Shown: positions 50,140 to 58,644, numbered from the stretch's first letter. The stretch: DNA of 64,000 bases from Armatimonadota bacterium (GCA_018268255.1 JAFDWX010000008.1:153269-217268); one strand, 5' to 3'. Numbers and translations: made by a program. The notes: a model not told the origin generated them from the sequence alone.

Positions 50140-52532
50140 GCATGGCAGTGATTGAGCATTCAGGCGAGCAGTTGGATCATTTCGGGCATTTTTCCGCCGA
50201 CGGTCGGGAATATATCATCACCAATATCCACACTCCACGGCCTTGGGTGAACGTCATGTCGAACGGGAAGTATGGATTGGTCGTCAGCCAATCCGGCGGT
50301 GGTTTCAGTTGGTACGACAACTGCCAGCTCCAGCGGCTGACCCGATGGGACCAAGATCTGGCTCTGGATGCGGCAGGGCGTTACGTGTACATCCAGGACC
50401 TGGATGAACCTAATTCGATTTGGTCCACCACGTTCCAACCCACGTTTGTGGATGCGGAGAACGAAACGGTGACCTACGGTTGTGGATACGCGCGATACAG
50501 CCGGACCGTACATGGCATTCGGACAACCCAGACGGTGTTCGTCGATCCTGAGATCGATCGCGAATTCTGGATCGTCGAGATCCAAAATATGCGGAAATCC
50601 GCAGCAAAACTGAGGCTTGCGAGCGCATTCGATTGGCATCTGGGCGGCCAGGGTGATTGGCACCGTGAATTCCACCGCCTGTTCATGGAGTCGGAGCGAA
50701 TCGAGAACGGATTCCTGGCTTGGAAGCATCCGGGGCTCAAGGAAAACGAGCGCGAGAAAGAAGTTCAGCCGTACGTCGCCTATCACATGCTTTGTGGCGC
50801 AGTCGGCTCCGAGTTTCCCGGTGATAAGGCAGCCTTTTATGGGTCGCCAGCAGATACTCGCAGACCGGAGGCGATGGTAGAGGGAGGAACGCGGGTCCCC
50901 TCTGGGCGCTGGGACGATCCGATCAGCTCGATTTGGACTGAACTTGAGCTTGCGGAGGGCGCATCGAAGACCGTTGCTTATTGTCTCGGTGCCGAACCAA
51001 CCCGCGAACAGGCACTGTTGATGTCACGCTCGATGAGTCTTGATGAGATCTGGGAGCGGCTGGATTCCGCACGAAATACCTGGCTCGATCGGCTGGAGAA
51101 CACAGTTTCTGTGGAGACTCCTGACTCTGATTTTAATGCTCTCACCAATACTTGGTTCAAGTACCAAACCTGGGCGGGGCGCATGGATGCTCGATGCGCC
51201 TTCTATCAACAAGGTGGAGCATTCGGATATCGCGATCAACTGCAGGATAGTTTGCTAAGCCTGCAAGGCGAGCCCGATGTCACGCTGAAACAGCTTGGTC
51301 GGCACGCTGAAGCGATGTACGAAGACGGGGGAGTTCGTCACTGGTGGCATCCAGGATTTCCCATATTTGTTCGGTCCCACCACAGCGACACTTGTACGTG
51401 GCTATCCTACGGCACGCTGGCTTATCTGGATGAAACCAATGATCTAGCCGCGTTGGATCGAAGCCTTGGGTATCTGAACCGTGAGACCGAGGCATTGGGG
51501 ACTTCCGCCACTCTGCTGGATCATTGCATCAAAGGGTTGGATCGCGCTCTTGACCGTCGTTCCTCTCGAGGTTTGCCGCTGATTCAGGCGGGGGATTGGA
51601 ATGATGGGTTGTCCCACGCTGGGTTGGATGGGAAAGGTGAGTCGGTCTGGCTTGCGATGTTCCTTTTTGACAACCTAACTCGCTGGGCACCGATTTTGGC
51701 GGAACTAGGAGCGAACGACATCGCTCAGCGGTTTCGTTCGGAGGCGGAAAATCTGCGTCAAGCAGTGGAGACGCACGCATGGGATGGCGATTGGTACCAG
51801 GCGGGGACTCGCGACGATGGCCGCGCGTTTGGCAGCAAGTCGGAATCCTCCGGGCAGATCTTCCTTAACACTCAAACGTGGGCAGTGATCACAGGGATCG
51901 CTGACCCACAAAGAGCTCGACGCGCAATCCAGAGCGCCGAAGTGAGGCTATTCAAACCTTACGGAGCTCTGTTGCTGAATCCTGCATTTTCAGTCGTTGA
52001 TCCAACGATCGGCTATATCACTCGCTATGCTCCGGGACTGCGCGAAAACGGCGGCGTCTACTCGCACGCTTCCACTTGGGCCGTGTGGGCACTTGCCAAG
52101 CTGGGACGACATGACGATGCGCTCCGGCTTTGGCAGGCGATGTCACCGGCGAAGTCGTCCGATCAAGCTGCTGGCTACTCCGCTGAACCCTACGTGATGC
52201 CAGGAAATGTCGACGGTCCGGATTCACCGTACGAAGGCCGAGCAGGATGGACCTGGTACACGGGTTCGAGCGCATGGATGGTTCGAGTTGCGATCGACTG
52301 GGTGCTGGGTGTTCGGGCAAGCCGACCGGGGCTCATCGTGGATGGTGGTGGTCCGGTTCAAACCTGGTCCGAATACAAAGTTCGGCGGCCGTTCCGCGGC
52401 GATGTGTTCGACATCGAGGTTCGAAAAGGGACTGACAGGCAGGTTCTTGTCAACGGCGAGGCCATGAGCGGCCCGCTTACGAGTGGAAACTCGCGAAAAG
52501 TCCACTCAGTCCAGGTGAACCTGAAAGACTGA
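50136..52532 (+). CDS. GH94-family oligosaccharide phosphorylase
   Basis: The 798-residue protein has no signal peptide. It begins with the GH94 beta-supersandwich (YIITNIHTPRPWVNVMSNGKYGLVVSQSGGGFSWYDN). The (alpha/alpha)6 barrel has AFGYRDQLQDSL, HWWHPGF, the catalytic Asp in LIQAGDWNDGLSHAG, and EPYVMPGNVDGP ... GRAGWTWYTGSSAWM. GH94 enzymes split beta-linked disaccharides or oligosaccharides with phosphate to give a sugar-1-phosphate. Length fits cellobiose or chitobiose phosphorylases better than the longer 1,2-beta-oligoglucan phosphorylases. The substrate is unresolved. Confidence 0.92.
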   Translation: MSMAVIEHSGEQLDHFGHFSADGREYIITNIHTPRPWVNVMSNGKYGLVVSQSGGGFSWYDNCQLQRLTRWDQDLALDAAGRYVYIQDLDEPNSIWSTTFQPTFVDAENETVTYGCGYARYSRTVHGIRTTQTVFVDPEIDREFWIVEIQNMRKSAAKLRLASAFDWHLGGQGDWHREFHRLFMESERIENGFLAWKHPGLKENEREKEVQPYVAYHMLCGAVGSEFPGDKAAFYGSPADTRRPEAMVEGGTRVPSGRWDDPISSIWTELELAEGASKTVAYCLGAEPTREQALLMSRSMSLDEIWERLDSARNTWLDRLENTVSVETPDSDFNALTNTWFKYQTWAGRMDARCAFYQQGGAFGYRDQLQDSLLSLQGEPDVTLKQLGRHAEAMYEDGGVRHWWHPGFPIFVRSHHSDTCTWLSYGTLAYLDETNDLAALDRSLGYLNRETEALGTSATLLDHCIKGLDRALDRRSSRGLPLIQAGDWNDGLSHAGLDGKGESVWLAMFLFDNLTRWAPILAELGANDIAQRFRSEAENLRQAVETHAWDGDWYQAGTRDDGRAFGSKSESSGQIFLNTQTWAVITGIADPQRARRAIQSAEVRLFKPYGALLLNPAFSVVDPTIGYITRYAPGLRENGGVYSHASTWAVWALAKLGRHDDALRLWQAMSPAKSSDQAAGYSAEPYVMPGNVDGPDSPYEGRAGWTWYTGSSAWMVRVAIDWVLGVRASRPGLIVDGGGPVQTWSEYKVRRPFRGDVFDIEVRKGTDRQVLVNGEAMSGPLTSGNSRKVHSVQVNLKD

Positions 52533-52602
52533 CGCCGCCGCTGGCGCCCGATGCCGCGCCCTCGATCCGGCTACGCCGGATCTCCGCCCGCCAACGGCGG
52601 CG
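52533..52602. repeat. Nested-hairpin intergenic element, copy 3
   Basis: Outer arms CGCCGCCGCTGGCG (52533-52546) and CGCCAACGGCGGCG (52589-52602) pair with one mismatch. The inner stem GATCCGGC/GCCGGATC spans 52564-52582. The linkers CCCGATGCCGCGCCCTC and TCCGCCC resemble copies 1 and 2. It starts at the base after the GH94 stop and lies between convergent genes. Confidence 0.7.
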
Positions 52603-52617
52603 ACATTCTGTCGGACT

Positions 52618-52806
52618 TTATTTGTTGCCTGGACCTTGCGTGGGGTCCACGTCGGACACCCCGCCGCCGGGTTTAGCGGGCATACCGAGCCCTGCGTCCC
52701 GCGGGTTTTCAGGCGTGGGCCTAGGAACAAAGAAAATAGCGCCAACGATCAATACCAAGACTGCGATGACGCCGATTACGATCGGCATGGGAAGCTCTTT
52801 TTTCAT
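52618..52806 (-). CDS. Small single-pass membrane protein
   Basis: The ATG at 52806 gives a 62-residue protein: a short basic start (MKKELPM), one membrane helix (IVIGVIAVLVLIVGAIFFV), and a Pro/Gly-rich tail. The frame also opens with a TTG two codons earlier. Operator O2 lies 10 bp upstream of the ATG, so it is probably under the same LacI repressor. Function is unknown. Confidence 0.65.
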   Translation of the reverse strand: MKKELPMPIVIGVIAVLVLIVGAIFFVPRPTPENPRDAGLGMPAKPGGGVSDVDPTQGPGNK

Positions 52807-52815
52807 TTGCAACGT

Positions 52816-52833
52816 TGCTGAATCGGTTCAGCA
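52816..52833. promoter_or_regulatory. LacI-type operator O2, TGCTGAATCGGTTCAGCA
   Basis: It differs from O1 at one base. It lies directly upstream of the small membrane protein gene (minus strand) and 137 bp before the LacI gene. O2 and O3 are 136 bp apart, a distance that could allow DNA looping. Confidence 0.8.
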
Positions 52834-52945
52834 TCCCTCGTAATTTCAGTGTACACCAGGAAGCTGTCTGGCGCAAGGGTCCAAATCCAGAATCAAATTT
52901 GAACCTGAAGCACTCAAAATCAACCCATCTCGGAAAAAGCTGTGA

Positions 52946-52951
52946 TAGAAT
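52946..52951 (+). promoter_or_regulatory. Candidate -10 box (TAGAAT) of the LacI gene
   Basis: TAGAAT ends immediately before operator O3, so bound repressor would block initiation. The -35 is weak. Confidence 0.4.
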
Positions 52952-52969
52952 AACTGAAACGGTTCAGCA
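52952..52969. promoter_or_regulatory. LacI-type operator O3, AACTGAAACGGTTCAGCA
   Basis: It shares CTGAAACGGTTCAGCA with O1 and ends at the base before the LacI start codon. Autorepression is the simplest reading. Confidence 0.8.
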
Positions 52970-53995
52970 ATGCAAAGCCGCATCACGATTCAAGACGTAG
53001 CGAACAAGGCCAAGGTCAGCAAAGTGACCGTGAGCTATGTCCTGAATGGGCGCGATGAAGACGCCAGAATCAGCCAGGAAACCAAAAAGCGCGTCTTGGA
53101 TGTGGCCCGAGAATTGGGCTATAGACCCAATGCCATCGCCCGGATGCTGGTCAAGCGAAAGTCCGGAACGATCGCGGTGATCTTTCAATACGCGCAGTAC
53201 TTCAGCCGCTGGTCGCAATTCACGAATGACGTCATGCACGGCGTCTGCACAGCATCGGTCGAAAACGACTACGATTTGATGCTCCACACCAGGGCGAGCG
53301 ATTCGCCTGAGCACGAATTGGACCAAATCACGGACGGACGTGCCGATGGGGCTCTCGTTCTCCGCGACGCGGACGATCCAGTCGTCGAGGGATTATTCCA
53401 GCGCAATTTTCCGACCGTTCTGTTTTTCACTCGCTCCTATCATCCGGACGCTGCTTTTGTAGATGCCGATAACTACGCAGGTGGTCGGATCGCAACCCAG
53501 CACTTGGTAGAGCTCGGCCACAAGCGGATCGCGATGGTGCGGGGAAGTATTCACTCCGTTTCATCGAACGACCGTTACAACGGTTATCGAGACGCGATCG
53601 AGACGGCTCGCCTCAAAATCGACCCAGATTACGTCAAGACCGTCGCAACGCCGGATTCGGACACGTGCGAAATCCAGGAGATGATGGCGCGTCCGGATCG
53701 TCCGACAGCGATCTTTGTCTGGTCCGACGATGTTGCCTACGCGGTGATGGCAGTGTGCAAAAAGCTGGGCTTGAGACTCCCCGAGGATGTCTCAATCGTT
53801 GGGTTTGACTCACTTGAAAATTCGAGCCTGTGCGTTCCCCAACTCACCAGTGTCCGGCAACCCATCGCTGAGATGGCGCGGGAAGCAACCGAAATGCTGG
53901 TGGCGAAACTCGAAGATCGACCATTGCGTCGACAGCAACAGATTTTTCCGTTAACGCTCGATGTGAGAGCGTCAACGGCACCTTTTCGTCCATGA
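52970..53995 (+). CDS. LacI-family transcriptional regulator
   Basis: The 341-residue protein has the LacI helix-turn-helix and hinge (ITIQDVANKAKVSKVTVSYVLNGR ... ISQETKKRVLDVARELGYRPNAIARML). The periplasmic-binding-like sugar sensor follows (VDADNYAGGRIATQHLVELGHKRIAMVRG, PTAIFVWSDDVAYAVMAVCKKLGLRLPEDVSIVGFD). Three matching operators, one at its own start, strongly suggest that it controls this locus. The inducer is probably a sugar released by the local enzymes. Confidence 0.95.
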   Translation: MQSRITIQDVANKAKVSKVTVSYVLNGRDEDARISQETKKRVLDVARELGYRPNAIARMLVKRKSGTIAVIFQYAQYFSRWSQFTNDVMHGVCTASVENDYDLMLHTRASDSPEHELDQITDGRADGALVLRDADDPVVEGLFQRNFPTVLFFTRSYHPDAAFVDADNYAGGRIATQHLVELGHKRIAMVRGSIHSVSSNDRYNGYRDAIETARLKIDPDYVKTVATPDSDTCEIQEMMARPDRPTAIFVWSDDVAYAVMAVCKKLGLRLPEDVSIVGFDSLENSSLCVPQLTSVRQPIAEMAREATEMLVAKLEDRPLRRQQQIFPLTLDVRASTAPFRP

Positions 53996-54018
53996 AGTAA
54001 TCAACGGAGATCCTTACA

Positions 54019-54807
54019 ATGAAGCCCATTAGAAAAGCGTTCACACTTATCGAGTTGCTCGTAGTGATCGCGATTATCGCAATCCTAGCTGCAATTCTGT
54101 TTCCTGTCTTCGCCCAAGCCAAGCAGGCTGCCAAGAACACTCAGTCCATCTCGGGCATGAAGCAGATTGGTCTTGGTCTGTATATGTATCTGAATGACAA
54201 TGAAGACAAGTTCCCGCTGATCCGCATCCGCGATGGAAGGAACTGGAAGCATGTCATCTATCCATACATTAAGAACGATGCGATTTTCAAAGATTCGGTG
54301 AACCCCGCGTCAAAGTTTTTCGACGATGGTGCTTTTACCAATCAGTGGAACCTGGGCAATATTCCGCAACCCAAGATGCCCCGTGGATATTTCTACTATA
54401 GGGCGTTTCATAAAACAGGTGCCTGGCAAGCTGCCGCTGGCGACACGACCGTTTCGGACTATTCTGTCTCTCAGATCAACGAACCTTCTCGAGCGCTGAT
54501 CATCAGCGAGAATAAGGACTTGTATCCCGACTACGGCCCATGGATGGAGTATTTGTGGAAGGGCCAGAACGGTTGGACCCAACCAAACTGGGGTGGCGGA
54601 AAGTTGGACGATCGGCAGATGGTGGTCATCTTTGCAGACACCCACGCCAAGATGACTCCGCTCATCGCGACATGTACTGCAGCGGCCGGATCGGAGAATA
54701 TGTGGCAATACGATCCCACGAATCTGCACTTTACGATTAACGGCAAAGACGAAAATCTTACGTGGATGGATACGTTCTGCACCACGTACAGACAGAAGCG
54801 ACCGTGA
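54019..54807 (+). CDS. Pseudopilin-like protein (prepilin N-terminus, DUF1559-like)
   Basis: The 262-residue protein opens with [33 protein letters not shown], the class III/prepilin cleavage site and helix. A soluble domain follows ([53 protein letters not shown]). It would be processed by a prepilin peptidase and exported through a type II/IV-like system. Such genes often pair with LacI and glycosidase genes in this phylum, but their role is not known to me. The stop overlaps the next start (GTGA). Confidence 0.88.
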   Translation: MKPIRKAFTLIELLVVIAIIAILAAILFPVFAQAKQAAKNTQSISGMKQIGLGLYMYLNDNEDKFPLIRIRDGRNWKHVIYPYIKNDAIFKDSVNPASKFFDDGAFTNQWNLGNIPQPKMPRGYFYYRAFHKTGAWQAAAGDTTVSDYSVSQINEPSRALIISENKDLYPDYGPWMEYLWKGQNGWTQPNWGGGKLDDRQMVVIFADTHAKMTPLIATCTAAAGSENMWQYDPTNLHFTINGKDENLTWMDTFCTTYRQKRP

Positions 54808-56081
54808 CGATTATTCCCGCGCTTGTGCTAGTCGCGACTCAGTCGGGGGGCCTGCAGGGGCAGGCTCTCCTCGACGATATGTCGCAAAAGGCAGTTCGCT
54901 TCTTTTGGGAGCAGGCCCATCCGGTGACGGGCTTTACCAAAGACCGAGCAGCGAACCTTACCAGTTCCGACACCTATACGGTGGCGAGCGTAGCCTCAAC
55001 GGGTTTCGCGCTTGCGGCAACCGCAATCGGTGCCGAACGGGGCTGGCTGGACCAAACCGCTGCCAAGAACCGAGCTCGGGTCACCGTGAACTTCTTGCTC
55101 ACCCGAGCGGCCAAGGATCACGGCTGGTTCTATCACTTTATTGATTGGAACACCGGTGCCCGACAGTGGAACTGCGAAGTCTCGTCGATCGACACGAGCA
55201 TTCTGCTTGCCGGTGCGCTCGTCGCGGAGCGGTACTTCAAAGACCCCGATCTCTCGGCGAAGCTCAACACGATCATCAAGAACATCGATTGGAAGTGGAT
55301 GCTCACGGATGGTGGAGCCAAACCGGCTTCGCTGACCTTTAGCATGGGTTATCACCCGGAGACAGGATTCATCAATAGTCGTTGGGACAGTTTCAACGAG
55401 CTCATGATGCTGTACATCCAGGCTCTGGGCGCGAATCCTCGACTTCCCAGGGAAGTTTGGACCGATTGGAAGCGCCCCATCATCCGCTACGCGGGTATGG
55501 ATCTGTTGGTCGGTGGGCCGCTGTTTATGCACCAGATGTCCCAGAGCTTTTTAAGCTTTGAAGACAAGCGGGATCCACTAGGATTCGACTATTGGGTGGA
55601 GACTCGGCACGCGACCGCGGCAAACCGCATCTACTGTGTAACCAATCCGAACCACTATGCGCACTACAGCAGCGTGTTTTGGGGTCTCACTGCCTGCGAT
55701 ACGCCGACGGGCTATGGCGGCAACGGTGCACCCGGCTATATTCAGGACGACGGCACTGTTGCACCAACATGTGTTGCGGCCTCAGTGGAATACATGCCGA
55801 CCGAGTGCATGGCGACACTTGACAATATATATAGTCTGTATCCAGAGGCTTACGGACGGTACGGGTTTAGTAATGGGCTGAATCCTGCCAAGAGCTGGAT
55901 CGGACCGGATGTTATCGGCATCGATCTCGGAATGGCGATGTGCGCCATTGAAAATCGACGCGATGGGCTGGTCCACCGGATGAGCATCAGCCACGGAATC
56001 AACAAGCAGGGCTTCCGCCTTGCAGGCTTCGTTAAGTCGAAGGTCCCGAGCAAGCAGAGTACGACTTTACAGGAAAGATAA
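54804..56081 (+). CDS. Exported GH144-like (glycoamylase-domain) glucanase
   Basis: I start at GTG 54804, which overlaps the pseudopilin stop and gives a short signal peptide ([16 protein letters not shown]). The domain matches the PF10091 glycoamylase-like family: [103 protein letters not shown] and [12 protein letters not shown]. Known members characterised as GH144 are endo-beta-1,2-glucanases. Substrate here is inferred only. The gene ends the LacI-linked locus and is followed by a strong terminator. Confidence 0.85.
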   Translation: MTIIPALVLVATQSGGLQGQALLDDMSQKAVRFFWEQAHPVTGFTKDRAANLTSSDTYTVASVASTGFALAATAIGAERGWLDQTAAKNRARVTVNFLLTRAAKDHGWFYHFIDWNTGARQWNCEVSSIDTSILLAGALVAERYFKDPDLSAKLNTIIKNIDWKWMLTDGGAKPASLTFSMGYHPETGFINSRWDSFNELMMLYIQALGANPRLPREVWTDWKRPIIRYAGMDLLVGGPLFMHQMSQSFLSFEDKRDPLGFDYWVETRHATAANRIYCVTNPNHYAHYSSVFWGLTACDTPTGYGGNGAPGYIQDDGTVAPTCVAASVEYMPTECMATLDNIYSLYPEAYGRYGFSNGLNPAKSWIGPDVIGIDLGMAMCAIENRRDGLVHRMSISHGINKQGFRLAGFVKSKVPSKQSTTLQER

Positions 56082-56108
56082 CTGCAAGACTCATCACTCA
56101 TTGTCTTT

Positions 56109-56148
56109 GGCCCCGGTAATGCCAGTGACCCGGGGCCATTTTTTTTTG
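56109..56148 (+). terminator. Rho-independent terminator after the GH144-like gene
   Basis: The stem GGCCCCGG/CCGGGGCC (56109-56116 and 56130-56137) is followed by ATTTTTTTTT. Confidence 0.92.
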
Positions 56149-56456
56149 CATAGGCAAGTTGTTTTGGACACTGTTTGCGGAGGTTTGCGAGAAGAGACTA
56201 GGCCATTTCGCGGGCACAATTACCAGGGTCTTCGCCTCGCAAAATTACTGTAAAAAGGTCAAGCAACCCCCTTGTTTTGAACCTGTACCATTGAGAATTG
56301 CTAGTATTTTCCAAAACCCGTGTCACAAATCGTTGTTCACGCTGGAAACATCTGATACAATAGTCCTTGGATTTAGGCCCAAGACGCCCCAGGACGAGAT
56401 GACCAGGACGCCAGAAGGCACTAGACATGTAATTCAATTACAGAGGTAGAGGTGGT
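56149..56456. other. Intergenic leader region of the first PEP-CTERM gene
   Basis: The roughly 308-bp stretch contains GATACAAT around 56354, a likely -10, about 95 nt before the ATG. The transcribed part holds two small hairpins, CTTGG/CCAAG around 56367-56385 and the palindrome TGTAATTCAATTACA around 56428-56443. AGAGGTAGAGGTGG precedes the start. The same ribosome binding region recurs before the gene at 57614. Confidence 0.4.
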
Positions 56457-57269
56457 ATGAAATTGAACACGCGAACACTCGCTTTTGCTGTCGCTCTCGG
56501 AGCGGTCGCTGCTGCTAACGCAGCTGACGTGCGATTCTGGCTCGGATACGGCGATAACGCTTTCGCTGCTCTGAACGGCGCATCCGTCGGTTCCGAACTC
56601 AAGGCAACTTCGGTTGTCCCTGCAGTTGGTAGCACATTCACAGTTTCGATCTTCGCAACGTCGACGTTGACGACTGATGCCAAGTACGGCGCAGGCGCTC
56701 TCTTCGTCGGCTTCGACACAGCTAGCACCAACGGTACGGGCAACTACGCTGATGCAGCAGCTGCAGAAGCTGCTGGCGGAAGCAAGATGCTCAGCCTGGC
56801 CAATGCTTTCAGCAACAAGGCTACTGGCCAAGACGGATTCCTCGGTGCAAGCCAGGATGCCGGTACGGTCGACTACACCCAGACAGGCGCAGAGAAGTTC
56901 TCTGGCGTTTCCGGTACGGGCACGTCGATGCGATCGATCGGTCTCTGGCAGGCATTCGGTTGGGGCACCGGTAACAACGTTGCTCTCAAGGCTGGCGCAA
57001 CTCTCCGACTTGCTGACCTCGTGGTCACCAACAAGGGCATCACCGCAGGCACGACCTACGGCGACAGCTCCGGCGAGAATGGCTTGACCCTGAACTCGGT
57101 TGCTAACGCAACCAGCCGATCCACCTTCTTCGCAACCAACCCGCGAACCGGTGGTAACCCAGGAACCGACGTCAAGTACGCGTTGACCAACGCTGTACCT
57201 GAGCCGGGCACCATGATTGCTCTCGTTTCGGGTCTCGCAGCTGTCGCAGCTCGACGCCGACGCAAGTAA
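56457..57269 (+). CDS. PEP-CTERM secreted protein, paralogue 1
   Basis: The 270-residue protein has a signal peptide (MKLNTRTLAFAVALGAVAAANA). A beta-rich body with ADVRFWLGYGDNAFAALNGASVGSELKATSVVP and VGFDTASTNGTGNY follows, and the PEP-CTERM tail VPEPGTMIALVSGLAAVAARRRRK ends it. The tail is a sorting signal for an exosortase, which would anchor or release the protein at the cell surface; no exosortase gene is present here. Codon use is uniform and the ribosome binding site strong, suggesting high expression. Confidence 0.88.
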   Translation: MKLNTRTLAFAVALGAVAAANAADVRFWLGYGDNAFAALNGASVGSELKATSVVPAVGSTFTVSIFATSTLTTDAKYGAGALFVGFDTASTNGTGNYADAAAAEAAGGSKMLSLANAFSNKATGQDGFLGASQDAGTVDYTQTGAEKFSGVSGTGTSMRSIGLWQAFGWGTGNNVALKAGATLRLADLVVTNKGITAGTTYGDSSGENGLTLNSVANATSRSTFFATNPRTGGNPGTDVKYALTNAVPEPGTMIALVSGLAAVAARRRRK

Positions 57270-57298
57270 TCTAAGATCGAGCGTCTAAAAGCAAACTT

Positions 57299-57330
57299 AC
57301 GCCCCTCAGCCACTGGCTGGGGGGCGTTTT
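57299..57330 (+). terminator. Rho-independent terminator after PEP-CTERM gene 1
   Basis: ACGCCCC and CAGCC pair with GGCTG and GGGGCGT across a 3-nt loop with one mismatch, followed by TTTT. Confidence 0.88.
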
Positions 57331-57337
57331 CGTTGTT

Positions 57338-57431
57338 GGGGACCATATGCAGTGGGCCCTTCAAGTTCTAAGAACAATGGCATGCTAGCCTCGCGAGTCA
57401 GCAAGGCTAGAGGACAGCGAACCGTGTCCCC
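57338..57431 (+). other. Hairpin-rich intergenic segment, possible RNA
   Basis: GGGGAC at 57338-57343 could pair with GTCCCC at 57426-57431. The segment between them holds GTTC/GAAC, CTAGCCT/AGGCTAG and GGACA/TGTCC hairpins. It lies after the terminator of the preceding gene and well before the next promoter, with no open frame. It may be a small RNA, or just repeats. Confidence 0.25.
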
Positions 57432-57518
57432 GGTAAATCTACGTGAAAAGGCTTTTTTGGGTGAAAATCTGGAAAGAGGTATCACATTTCTTGTCTCAAT
57501 CAACAATATAGGATGAGC

Positions 57519-57579
57519 GTCCATGGCCCGTGGGGCCCGAGAGCTATTAGGGCTTAGCTAATAGCACCTCGACATGGAC
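57519..57579 (+). ncRNA. Three-way-junction element in the 5' leader of PEP-CTERM gene 2
   Basis: P1 is GTCCATG/CATGGAC (57519-57525 with 57573-57579). P2 is GCCC/GGGC with a 3-nt loop (57526-57536). P3 is CGAG/CTCG plus GCTATTAG/CTAATAGC with a 7-nt loop GGCTTAG (57538-57571). All helices are perfectly complementary and there is almost no unpaired sequence at the junction. The element ends 34 nt before the ATG. It may be a cis-regulatory or mRNA-stabilising structure; no known riboswitch class is recognised. Confidence 0.5.
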
Positions 57580-57613
57580 ATCTTTATTTACGAAAAGAAG
57601 AGGTAGAGGTGGA

Positions 57614-58423
57614 ATGAAACTTAATTCGCGAACACTCGCATTTGCTCTCGCTTTTGGCGCTGTTGCAGCCGCAAACGCTGCTGACGTGCGATTCTATCTG
57701 GGTTATGGCAACGCCGCTTTTGCAGCCGCTAATGGCGCTGTTGTTGGCCAGGAACTCAACGCAAAGTCGATCGTCCCATCGGTCGGCGGTACCTTCACTG
57801 TTTCGCTGTTCGCAGCTTCGACCATCACGACTGATGCCAAGTACGGCGGCGGCGCGATGTTCATCGGCTTCGACTCTGCAAGCACCAACGGTACTTCTAA
57901 CTATGCAAGCGCAGCCGCTGCAGAAGCAGCTGGCACGTCCAAGAAACTGAAGCTCTCGACCCCGGGTAACTTGGCCACTGGCCTTGCAGGCTTCGTCGGT
58001 TCGACACAGGATGCAGGTCTGGTTGACTTTACTCTCCAAGGCGCCGCTGCATACGCGGGCCGATTCGGCAGTGGCACCTCGGTTCGACCGATCGGCGTTT
58101 GGAGCGCTTTCCAGTTCGGAACATCCAACACGGTTGCTCTCGGCGCCGGCGTCGCGCTCCGCCTCGCTGACTTTACGGTCACCAACGCAGGCATCGCTCA
58201 GGGCGAGACGTTTGGCGACGACTCTGGCGAGAACGGTCTCTCGATCGAATCGGTTGCTAACTCGACCAGCCGCGCAACGTTCTTCACGACGACTCCCGAT
58301 CGAACCAAGGGTAACCCTGGTCAGAGCGTGAGATATCAGCTCCAGGTCGTTCCGGAGCCCGCAACGATGATCGCTCTCGCGACCGGTCTCGTGGCAGTCG
58401 CTCGACGACGACGTAGCAAGTAA
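57614..58423 (+). CDS. PEP-CTERM secreted protein, paralogue 2
   Basis: The 269-residue protein is closely similar to the one at 56457 over its whole length: signal peptide MKLNSRTLAFALAFGAVAAANA, VRFYLGYGNAAFAAANG, TTDAKYGGGAMFIGFDSASTNGT, and tail VPEPATMIALATGLVAVARRRRSK. It arose by tandem duplication. The ribosome binding site is shared, but the 5' leader is different and highly structured. Confidence 0.88.
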   Translation: MKLNSRTLAFALAFGAVAAANAADVRFYLGYGNAAFAAANGAVVGQELNAKSIVPSVGGTFTVSLFAASTITTDAKYGGGAMFIGFDSASTNGTSNYASAAAAEAAGTSKKLKLSTPGNLATGLAGFVGSTQDAGLVDFTLQGAAAYAGRFGSGTSVRPIGVWSAFQFGTSNTVALGAGVALRLADFTVTNAGIAQGETFGDDSGENGLSIESVANSTSRATFFTTTPDRTKGNPGQSVRYQLQVVPEPATMIALATGLVAVARRRRSK

Positions 58424-58446
58424 TCTCTTACAAAGGGAATTACTCA

Positions 58447-58487
58447 AAGAGCGCCGCTTCCAGTAGGAAGCGGTGCTCTTCTGCTTT
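58447..58487 (+). terminator. Rho-independent terminator after PEP-CTERM gene 2
   Basis: A 15-bp stem with one G-T wobble (AAGAGCGCCGCTTCC with GGAAGCGGTGCTCTT, loop AGTA) is followed by CTGCTTTT. Confidence 0.88.
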
Positions 58488-58644
58488 TGTGAACGGTTTG
58501 AGACACTGTCATAAATACTGTATTCACCCAGATCCTTCCCCGCACCATTGCTGAGAGAGCCTGACTGCGATAAGCTGTATATGATATGTAATTGTGCAGG
58601 GATTTTGGCCCGCCATTTTCGATCATACGGGGAAGAGGAAACAA

